Source of the DNA: Malania oleifera
Taxonomy: Eukaryota; Streptophyta; Magnoliopsida; Santalales; Ximeniaceae
Length of the DNA: 64,000 nt
Assembly: GCF_029873635.1 (NCBI RefSeq)
Contig: NC_080421.1
Location: 38,110,617 to 38,174,616, forward strand
Direction: 5' to 3'
Position 1 is the first letter of the stretch. Every line of letters starts with the position of its first letter. Position numbers and translations under genes: made by a program. Below the pieces are notes generated by a model. It saw only the letters and a program-made list of their open reading frames with translations. It did not search any database and was not told where the DNA came from. Positions 11,863 through 21,521 of this stretch are shown piece by piece.

Positions 11863-13715
11863 ATGGCTACTAGGATACTCCTGCCGATATTCCTCCTCTC
11901 TCTGCTTCTGTCCATGGCAGTTGGGACGCAGCCATCGGAGACCAGCCAGAGCGAAACTGGGCGACCCCAGCTCAAGGAGCTCAAAGTGAGCAGACCGTCC
12001 CGCAAAATCAAGTCGGATGGTGGCTTGACCGAGCTCTTTGATCCGAATGAAAACCAGTTCCAGTTTGTCGGAGCCGTGGTGTTGAAGAACACTTTGAAAC
12101 CCAAGACCCTCTCTTTACCCAACTTCCATCCTGCACCTCGCCTCGTTTACATCGAAAGAGGTGTGTTTTTCTGCATGCACAAATCTGCACTTAAATTAGA
12201 TAGAGAGACACATACACAAATATGGCTATATGAACCAGTATATATTTATGGTTTTATTTTTTTTTCATTCTTTCCTTCTATTTATATATTTTTCTAACTC
12301 ATAGAATATTCAAAAAGAAGTTAACAAGACAAGAAAATATTGCAGGTAGAGGCTTGCTAGGTATAACATATCCAGGATGTCCAGAAACATACCACTCTGA
12401 GACGAGCACTGGTGGCCGAGAGGCCAATGAGAAGAAAGAAAAGGAAAGTGGCAGCATTAAAAGAGACCAGCACCAAAAAGTGCACCGGGTTAAGCAGGGA
12501 GACATCGTACTCCTCCAATCTGGCGTAACCCACTTCTGCCTAAACGACGGCGATGAGGATCTAGTTGCTGTCTCCGTCAATGACCTCGACAACGAGAATA
12601 ACCAACTCGGCCGAAGATTTAGAGTAAAAACTTTTTATCGTCCCTGTTTTTCTCATTTTATTAACTTCATTCACTAGTTAATTTCGTCAACATCATCTGT
12701 GATCATTAATTTCTTCATTAAATTTATGACTAGGCATTTTACCTTGCTGGTGGGGTACCCAAGGGGCAACGAGAGAGTGAAGAAGACCATGAGCCCTTCC
12801 AAAATATATTCCGTGAATTGAATGCAGAGTTGTTGGCTGAGGTCTATGACACTTCGGTGGAAATTATAAAGCAAATGCAGGACGAGGAGAACGATCTTGG
12901 TCTTATTGTTAAAGTTCCAGAAGGGATAAAAGTGATTAGGCCTAGTGAGCAAGAGCAAGATGAAGAGGGGAAAGAAGATACAGTTCCAGAAAAACAAAAT
13001 GGCTTGGAAGAAGCTTCTTGCACGACGAAAATTAACCAAAACATTGATAAACCAAAGGATGCATACATTTATGCTAAGAAAGCTGGAAGACTCAATGTTG
13101 TAAATGAGAACACTCTTCCCATCCTTCGACTTGCAGACATGAGTGCTGAGAAACTCGACCTTCTTCCGGTAATGTGTCTAACATCTTGAATAGTTTGATT
13201 TATCTAGTTTGACAAAAAATCATATAAAGATTACATAAATTTTAGTTAAAAAATTATTGATATTTATATTAATCATATACTGTGAACTATTAATTAATTC
13301 TTGAATTTTGGATTTTTGCATTTTGAAGAACGCATTGTTAGCGCCGCACTACACAATGAATAGTCACACCATTGGTTACGTGACTAAAGGCAATGCCCAT
13401 ATCCAAATTGTAGATTACAATGGAAAAATTGCCCTAAATGAAACACTACGCCGAGGAGAAGTGTTTGTCATCCCTCAACTGTTTGTCTCTATATTAAAGG
13501 CTGGAAAACGTGGCTTTGAAGGTATGTTCTTTAAAACGAGTAGCCGACCGATGGTGAGCTCTCTAGCTGGTTATGGTTCAATTTTAAGGGGCTTGCCGCT
13601 TCAAGTGATCACCAACTCATACCAAATCTCCCCTAATGATGCCCAAGAGGTGAAACAAAATAGGAAATATGAGCACTTACTATTGTCTCCTAGCCCTAGG
13701 CATTCCTCCTCTTAG
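11863..13715 (+). CDS. 11S globulin (legumin-type seed storage protein), gene 2
   Basis: Four exons: 11863-12160, 12346-12623, 12734-13168 and 13329-13715. Each has exactly the length of its counterpart in gene 1 (298, 278, 435 and 387 bp), giving 465 residues. By eye roughly nine residues in ten match gene 1. The differences cluster in the acidic linker before the QNGLEE processing site and in cupin 2 (for example KGNAHIQ for EGQAHVQ). The signal peptide (to about residue 21), both cupin domains, the interchain cysteines and the missing N-terminal cysteine pair are shared with gene 1. All splice sites are GT-AG and the frame is open throughout. Both tandem copies look functional. Expression in maturing seed is inferred from the RY motif and the family. 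Confidence 0.9.
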
Positions 13716-14765
13716 ATCAAGCTCAAGTCATTCCGTTTCTAGAACTACCACCATGCTCTCCTTTAAAGGCCAAGCTTATGTTTTAACCTTATTGTTAATA
13801 GGAAGGTGAACTTTTGTTCGTATGTTTAAGCAAGGTCTTTTATCTAATAAATAAAATGTTTTTTTTTTAGTTTAAAGTTTGTCTATGAATGCATGTTTAC
13901 ATGTTCTATATATCGTTCTTTATAAGATATATCATAGGTCAATAACCTAGGTAAATAGTCTACAAACTGATTTATGACACTACTAAACTAAAAAAACCAA
14001 GCAAAGAAAAAGGTTCGCCTAGTTTCAAGTGGAATGACCAATTACTTAAGAAAATTCTAGCTAAATGCAATTAGTCATAAGCTTGTATATTGCATGTAGT
14101 AAATTTGACTATGATAGCCAAGCAATCAACAAAGGTTCAACATAGTTTCCATTTTTCATATTAAATAACTAATTAATATAAACAAACAACACACTCCACT
14201 AATTAAGTGTCTTTTAAAAAAATCATACAAAGCATGCATGGCCTAAGCAAATGTACTTATTCGAGGGTCCCTTCTAGCAACTTAAATCACTTTTTTTTAC
14301 AGCATTCCCTAGATAGACTATAATTTATCTTATTTTTGCAATGATAGACCAACTAATGGGGCCAAGGCCAAAAAAAATCATGTACCAAGAATAAAAAGTT
14401 TATAAATAAAAATAAAATAAAAGTGTCAAGGGAGTGGGTTAGAAAAAATTGTTCACTAAACTATAGAAAATAGAATAAGCATTGGTCAAACTGAATGGCA
14501 TCACAAGAACTCATGAGTGTCATATTGGTCATATTGATTGTCTTTATTCATCCCCTTGTAATCCACACCTGTCAATAGCTCGGCCACAAGTCCAATTTTG
14601 TAAAGTAAGAGGCTTTGAACATTTAATCAAACTACTCTTCGTTCAAAATAGGGTACTTATTTTGTTTTCATGGCAACTTTGTTTAGTGTCTTATAGACTA
14701 CACACAACCACAATATGGACCATCATGTTCCCTCTAAAACATCATCCAAATGCCATAAAATGCAT
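13716..14765 (+). repeat. 3' flank of 11S globulin gene 2 (diverged copy of duplicated block)
   Basis: Parallels the first kilobase of 8721-10652 but with many more differences and indels. Shared landmarks are TAATAAATAAAATG near 13848 and ACCATCATGTTCCCTCTAAAA near 14725. Similarity fades at about 14765. Confidence 0.7.
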
Positions 14766-16569
14766 GCTTTGCAAGGTTGGATAGGGCTAGCACCAAACAA
14801 TTCATCCAATTGCTTCCTTAGCTCAACCAACTCTAGAGGTCCCATTTTATAAGGGGTATGTGTTCGGGTTCAAACATTCCCTCAAATCATGATTCGAACA
14901 CTTTAGCCCTTGTGGAGGGTTGTGCAATACTAGTCATAACACTCTTGCTTAACTAGTCAATTGAAAATATACCATAATTTACCACTAGAGCACATTCACA
15001 ACCATCAAATACAAAGTAAGTGGAAGCAATTGTAGTAACTAAGAATCAAATGATAAATTGTAGTAAAATAATTCAATTCATTACTAACACCTCCATAGGC
15101 AATGTATGTTTAGTGAATGAGGCAAGTAAGTTAAACACGTTTACAAATGCTAATAAGTTGTGCAATAATTGATAAACACTCACCCTTCCTTAAAGAGTTT
15201 TATATGCTATTCAAACTCCAACATTTGGAAATATAAAATTGACTAAAGAGTCATACACCCATTTTACACTAAAATATTATAGCAGTTGATGAATAAAACA
15301 TACACTACTATTTATATAATGGTTACTCGTCCAATGTATAAAAGACAAGCAGTAACAAACAAGTATAATGTTTTGAACAAGCTCAACTTGTGACACCTAA
15401 GAGTGTGTAAACATATTAGGTGGATTTTAATAATGAGTAAGAAGAACTAATGGGTATCTTACCACTAGTGGGTATCTTACCAACATGTGTTCATATGACC
15501 AAGAGAATCATGATAATCAACATTGTTCAAATCAAATCTCACATGGTTGAACAATATAATAAAATTTCATGGAAATGAGTTTAAATGATCATTAACCTAT
15601 ATTTCAAAAAAGAAAAGATGGTTAGAGACCAAAAGAAAAAGGGAACTTTGTTGTTTCTTTTCATGCAATAGCCAAAGGAAAACCTAATGGACCACAAAAT
15701 ATTAACTAACCATATATGCATTAGTTCCATTTATGCAAACATGGCTACACTCTCATGTATAAGGAAATGAGTGAGTCAAGATGGCTCACGAGCTACTCGA
15801 ACTCAACCCAATTAATCTTACTCAAGTTTGAATCATGTTTAACCTGCTCGAGTAAGATAATCAGTTAAGTTTAAATTTGTAATATGCTCCCATGCACAAT
15901 CAATCTTTTGTAATTTTATTACTTTTATTTTATGAAAGTAATATAATATATTTTATGCATATGATTAATATTATATATTTTTAATATATGTATCTTGCAT
16001 TATTTTTATAGCCAAATCAACATTAGTCGAGTGAAGTTTTAATTTTAAGAATTTGCAATTGAGTTTGAGTGTTCTACTGTGTTGACTTGACTCGAGTATA
16101 AATTGTGTAATTCCTTTCTTTTCTTTTTTTTAATATTGGAAAGTGTGGAGGCCAAATGAGTGAAACTTCACGTAACACATGGCAAACAAACTACAAAATA
16201 AAATTGATTCAATTACAATCAGTGAGTCAGAATCAATTACTTTTGGCAATAGAAATTTATAAGTGGGCTTGGGATCAAATCAATAGTCTGAACAAAGCAC
16301 CTCTACCTAAATGATATGCCAACTTGAAGCCAAAAAAAAAAATTATGTTTATCACAACAATGACAAAATTAAAACATGGAATTGATCCTTGGAAAGGAGT
16401 AGTAAGCACACGAAGAGCTTCAAATAAAGGTGCTTTCATGATACAGATCAAACTGTTTCAAAACATTATTTTCTTAAGAATACCTCTGTTTTTCTCATGA
16501 TATCTGTTCAAGGTGTTTTGTCCAACTGCATTTCCTTTGGTTCATATCCGACAAAATCCCTATTAGCTC
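14766..16569. other. Unassigned intergenic sequence
   Basis: AT-rich DNA with only short open frames. Around 15790-16100 there are CTCGAG/GAGTTTGAG-type words reminiscent of hAT subterminal repeats, but I found no terminal repeat or target duplication. Nothing else was recognised. Confidence 0.5.
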
Positions 16570-16616
16570 GTTTGGAACTTGAAAAATATTGAGGAAAGGA
16601 AAGAAAAATAAAAAAT

Positions 16617-16912
16617 TGTTAAAACTTGATATACACTATTGGCCCACAAACTAACAACTTAAACCTTTAGGTAAAGTGGTAATCTAACGTGCTATCAGAG
16701 TTGGGTTAAGACGAAGTCTTGAGTTCTAGTCTTGCTGCCCGCAATTTAAAAAAAAAATAAATATTACAATCCTTATTATGGGTGCTATTTATCATGTGTT
16801 TATCTCTCCACGTGCTATCGGGCTACCCATGCAGGGGAGTGTTAAAACTTGATATACATTGTTGGCCCACAACCTAACAGCTTAAACTTTTAGGTAAAGT
16901 GGTAATCTAATA
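16617..16912 (+). mobile_element. TRIM (terminal-repeat retrotransposon in miniature) 1
   Basis: A 296-bp element with two 73-bp terminal direct repeats (16617-16689 and 16840-16912) that start TGTTAAAACTTGATATA. It is flanked by the 5-bp duplication AAAAT at 16612-16616 and 16913-16917. A primer-binding-site-like TGCTATCAGAG follows the left repeat and a GCAGGGGAG polypurine tract precedes the right one. It has no coding capacity, as expected for this class. A second copy of the family lies at 53269-53560. Confidence 0.85.
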
Positions 16913-16952
16913 AAAATATTTTACTTTTTCATGTTTGGTTATCAAGGAAAGT

Positions 16953-16955
<3 letters not shown>

Positions 16956-16992
<37 letters not shown>
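16956..16992. repeat. (AT)n microsatellite
   Basis: About 18 AT dinucleotides in a row, inside the MITE-like element just after TRIM 1. Confidence 0.95.
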
Positions 16993-16994
<2 letters not shown>

Positions 16995-17111
16995 ATATCA
17001 ATAAAAAAAAATTTGATTTTACACATCTTTTGGCATTTGGATTTTCTTAATTTTTAATCATATTAGAAAAAATATTCGTTTTTATTGGTATTTGATATAG
17101 AATTTCTTTTT

Positions 17112-17337
17112 GCCTTATAGTGCATCTGTGAGGAAGAGTGACTTAGTTACTGTGGGGGGTAGTAAAAGGGATAGGAGTAGACCTAAAATAACTTGGGAGG
17201 AGATAGTAAGTAAGGATTTAATATCCTTAAATCTATCAAAAGAAATGGTCCATGATCGCATAAATTGGCGAAAAAGGATTCATATAGCCAACCCCACTTA
17301 GTGGGACTAAGGTTTGGTTTTTTTTTTTTTTTTTTTG
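17112..17337 (+). mobile_element. 5'-truncated RTE-clade LINE
   Basis: A 226-bp insert flanked by a perfect 20-bp target duplication, TTGATATAGAATTTCTTTTT at 17092-17111 and 17338-17357. It encodes the very end of the RTE ORF: RSRPKITWEEIV, then DRINWRKRIHIANPT and a stop. It ends with a T-rich tract followed by GTTG, the TTG-type tail usual for RTE elements. The length and duplication are those of target-primed reverse transcription with 5' truncation. Confidence 0.9.
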
Positions 17338-17415
17338 TTGATATAGAATTTCTTTTTTATTTTCTTTTTCTTTCCCACAACAAATGCTTGTTCCAAACTA
17401 CCCTTTAGGTCAATA

Positions 17416-18086
17416 GTTTGGATCAAAGATTTTGTTTTGGAAAAAGAAAAGGGAAGAAAAATAAGAAGAAAATGAATTTCCCATTGTATTTTCTCTCTAC
17501 ATTAAGGGTCAATTTTGATCATGGATTTTGGTGGGGGCAAAGGAAAGGAAAGGAAAATGAGAAAGAAACTCATTTTCCATTATATTTCCTCTTTATATCA
17601 AATACTACTATAAATAATTTGTTTTCTATTATGATTAATAATTGAGAAAAACTAAATATTAACTGTGTACAAAACCAAATTTTTGTTTATTGATTTGATA
17701 TATTTTTTAATTCTTTTTCATTTTCCTTGATAACCAAAAATGAAAATTTGGATTCTTTTATGGTTTCCTTCTCTTTCCTTCATATTTTTCAATTTCCAAA
17801 TGGAGAACTTGGAAAACACGAAGGAAAGGGAAAAAAAATATCAAAGAATTTACATTTTTATGTTTGGTTATTAGAAAAAGTCAAAAAAAAAAAAAATACA
17901 CAAAATCTGTGAGTAAAAATTTTAATTTTACACATCATTAATATTTAAATTTTTAATTTTTAATTATATAAAAACAAACTTTAATTTTTAATAATACTTA
18001 ATATAGAAGGAAAATACAATGAAAAAGAGTTTCCTCATTATTCTCCTTTCTTTTCCTTTTCCAAAATAAAAATCTTTGATCCAAAC
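17416..18086. mobile_element. Long inverted-repeat MITE-like element
   Basis: The ends are an inverted repeat of about 30 bp: GTTTGGATCAAAGATTTTG at the left and its near complement, reaching GATCCAAAC, at the right. The purine-rich left arm and pyrimidine-rich right arm would pair. It lies immediately beside the previous MITE-like element, and internal ATTTTCCTTGATAACCAAA words also occur near 16940 and 56760, so a small dispersed family is likely. No coding sequence and no certain target duplication. Confidence 0.5.
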
Positions 18087-18149
18087 AGAACCTCATAATA
18101 GTAAAAATAAAATTTTATTCTAAAATTAAAAATTAACAAAAAAAAATAA

Positions 18150-20150
18150 TCAATACAACAACAAGTCTTAAGTATTGCTAGGTGGGGTCAGTTACATGAA
18201 TTATTTTCCACCAATTCACTCAATCAAGGGCATTTTATTATATTAGATTAACGGTTGTTAAATTCTTTCTCAATATCTCATTTCAGGTTATTTTAAGTCT
18301 ACCCTTACCCCTACCTCTTTTCATGTTAGACACAATAACTAAGTCACTTCTTACCGGTACTCTACTAAGTCTATATATTAAATGCTCAAACGATCTAAGT
18401 CGTCCCTCTCTTATTATGTTTTCAACTGGTGTTATGTTTAAATTATTATATATATGTTCATTTCTTACTTTAACATTAAATGTTAAACCACTCATCCACA
18501 TTAACCATCTCAGCAACTTTTATTTTTAGTAATTTTTTTCTTAGTTGCCCAACATTCTTAACCATAAAGCATAGATGGCCTCATAGTCGTCTAATAAAAC
18601 TTTCTTTTTAATTTAAAGGGTATTCTACGATCACACAACACACTTGATGCAATCCTCCATTTACTCGGCCTATTTTAATTCTATGTACTGCATCTACTTC
18701 AATTTCCCGTTCAACTTGCATAATAGATCCAAGATATCTTAATCCATCAATGCTATTAATCTATTGATTATCAAGTTTAATCTTCACTCTATTACTACTC
18801 CTTACATTAATAAAATTATATTTCATATATTTTATCCTATTCTTACTTATCTTGAACTCTTTAGACTCTAATGTGACTCTTCAAAGTATTAACTTAGATT
18901 CAACTATGCTCCTACTATCATCAATTAACATGATATCATCTGCAAATAACATACACAAATGTATCTCATTTTGGATATTCTTAGTTAGATCATCACTTAC
19001 AAAAGTAAAAAGATAAGGAATCAAAGTAGAACCATGATGTACATCTATTGTGGCTGGAAAATCTCTAGATTTACCTCCTACAGTCCTAACGCTAGTCACT
19101 ACTCTATCATACATATCCTTAATGACATCTGTATATCTACTACATACCCCCTTCTCTTCTAAGACCCACCAAAGAACTTCCTTAGGCACTCTATCATAAA
19201 CTTTCTCTAAATCAATAAAAACCATATTAAGTTCTTCTTTTTCCTAAACTTTTCCATTAAACTTCTTAAAAGATAAATAACTTCTATTGTTGATTGCTCA
19301 AGCATAAAACCAAATTGATTTTCTAAAATATTCATTTCTAATCTTATTATATGTTTAATTACCCTTTCCCATAATGTCATCATTTGACTCATAATCTTAA
19401 TTCCATGATAGTTATTACAGTTTTGAATATCATCTTCATTTTTGTACATAGGTACTAATGTACCCCTCCTTCATTCTTCTGGAATTTTCTTGATTTTTAT
19501 AATAGTGTTGAATAGATTAGTTAATCAAAGAATTCTTTTATCCCCACTCTTTAAGGTTATTAAGTGTTCTCTTTTTATAGAGCAAGCATTCGATATAACC
19601 AAATCATAAGACATGGCAAAATCTAAGATTGTGTCGCTAGCCTCATTTTTATCTCCATATCCATGGCCTCCATGTATCTTCTTATATTTTATATTATCCT
19701 TTCTAATGTGACTATTCAAATCAACTCCTGTCTTTTTACACATTGGTGTTCCTTGTAAAATACTATTCATATCTTTCCAAAATTATATTTTAAGATGTTT
19801 TGCTAATCCTATTTGGCGAGCATACGTACTAATGACATTCACTAACTTCAAGTCGTTATCCTGATTTTAATGATCCTATTCCCTATTCTTTTAACATCTT
19901 CTACGACATCTTTTAGGTCATTCTCTACAATAATACCCACCCCACTTTTATGTTTCTTTATACTAGTGTACCAAATTTTAAATCCAGATTTTTCAATTTA
20001 TTTAACTCTCTTCTACTCATATGTGAATTTGGTAAGAATTCATGACAATAAGATCTAAAAAAGTTTTACGTATTGGCTGTTAGCTACCTAACGCACCCTT
20101 ACTCCTTTATCCGGGCTTGGGATCGATTGTGTGTATAAAGAATTTGTGTT
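18150..20150 (-). mobile_element. RTE-clade LINE, decayed
   Basis: On the minus strand the reverse transcriptase is easily read, though broken: FIDLEKVYDRVPKEVLWWVL, then [14 protein letters not shown] and the catalytic LFADDIML near 18930. Upstream there is an endonuclease-to-RT stretch (19207-19770) and downstream the C-terminal part near 18290-18510. The 3' end carries the CTTGTTGTTG tail (CAACAACAAG at 18155-18164 on the plus strand). The frame is interrupted several times. The upstream limit near 20150 is approximate; no target duplication was recognised. Confidence 0.85.
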
Positions 20151-20501
20151 ACACAGACAAAGTACAAGTTTGTGTGTGTGTTTTTTTTAACATAGATAAT
20201 TTTCTAAATCACGCACTACAACAAGTAGAAACCACACATACAATTTTTAAAACAAATGCAGTTTTAAAAATTTCTAAACATACAATTTTGAGTGTGAATC
20301 AAGCTCGACAACAATTTAAAAACTGTGCAATAGTACTTTTTGAAAAATATTTTATATTCCGAAACTTGCAAATGAAAAAAACAAAAACACAAAAATGCAT
20401 ATACTAAGCCTACAAATAATAAACACAAAATCTCCTCTAGTATCCAACTATTAGAAATTTTTTTAATGATAGTAATAAGAAAAGAAATAACAAGAGAAAA
20501 G
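20151..20501. other. Unassigned spacer before the copia element
   Basis: AT-rich sequence ending in AAAAG, the left copy of the copia target duplication (20497-20501). No gene or element end was recognised. Confidence 0.5.
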
Positions 20502-20851
20502 TGTTGAAGATTAAACTTGAAGACCGGCAGCCCACCTCCATTGAAGACCGGCAGCCCACCGTTGTGGACATTGGAGATTTGCAGGCAACCTACTCCACCT
20601 ACCAGCCCACCGCTATTGAAGATTTGCACCCACCATTGTTGATTATTTGATTTCTATAATTACTATAAATAGCTGAGTTGTGTGTGAGTAAATGTGAGCA
20701 AAATGTGGTGTGTGAGAGAGATTAGCCAGTGAGCCGTGAGAGAGATTTTAATTCCTCTGTATTATTTTCAGATTGAAATATACTTGTTTGGTATTTATCC
20801 TCACTGAGTTTCAGTCACAGCCAGTGACTGAGTGCTCCTCTCCACCCATCA
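20502..20851 (+). repeat. Left LTR of the copia element
   Basis: 350 bp, starts TGTTGAAG and ends CCATCA. It has a TATAAATA promoter-like word near 20665 and is identical to the right LTR. Confidence 0.95.
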
Positions 20852-21521
20852 GTGGTATCAGAGCGTCCAGGTACGCCGGAATTCACCAAACAGAGGTGAA
20901 CAGAGAAGAAATTCAAGTTTCTTCTCAGTTTTGAAGTTGCTCCAAATATCAAATTGAGCCTACCATTGAGCAATTCGACTCGAGACGATTCCAACGGTGA
21001 AAATCACGTCTCAAACGGACACAGGGAGATCTCCCACGCGCCCCCACGAGCCTCCCACGTAAGCACCGTTCTTCCCACGCGCCGGCAAGACTCCGGCGAC
21101 CGCGACACGCGCCTGCACGCGTCTTCCTCGCCCGATTGGCGAGATCCTACCCGCAAAGCGACCCGCGACCCGGATCTACGACCCGCGACCCGGTCAGCGA
21201 CCCGCGTTCCAAACCCGTAACCCGGATCCGTGAACGAGGTCCGACCCGCCTCCGACCCGCTCCTAAGCGCCGACACGCGGCGCGCCCAGAAAGCGCCACG
21301 TGGCCTAACGGAGGGGTTAACGCCGTTTAAGTGGCCGTTAAGTTAAACCGGTTAGTTCAAAAATTCACCAGAATTTTCCTATAGCCGGTTCGGTGATTTT
21401 TAGACCGGTTCTTTGCAAACCAAAACCGGTTCTTAAGGTTTTTCAATCTTCTGAATTTATTGGTTTCATTAGATTTACCAAAATCAGCCCCCATTTCTCT
21501 GTTTCTTATATATTGAATTCG

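Larger units (their letters stand above)
16570..17398. mobile_element. MITE-like inverted-repeat element hosting a TRIM and an RTE LINE
   Basis: The outer ends form an imperfect inverted repeat: GTTTGGAAC at 16570 and GTTCCAAAC ending at 17398, with purine-rich (AAGGAAAG) and pyrimidine-rich (CTTTTTCTTTCCC) subterminal arms. Subtracting the TRIM (16617-16912 plus duplication) and the RTE piece (17112-17337 plus duplication) leaves about 280 bp, a normal MITE size. There is no coding capacity. I could not confirm a target duplication, so the boundaries are tentative. Confidence 0.45.

Noticed and set aside
21393-21521. Upstream ATG extending copia gag by 43 residues
   Set aside because: The extension has no gag similarity, and the conserved gag start fits the ATG at 21522.
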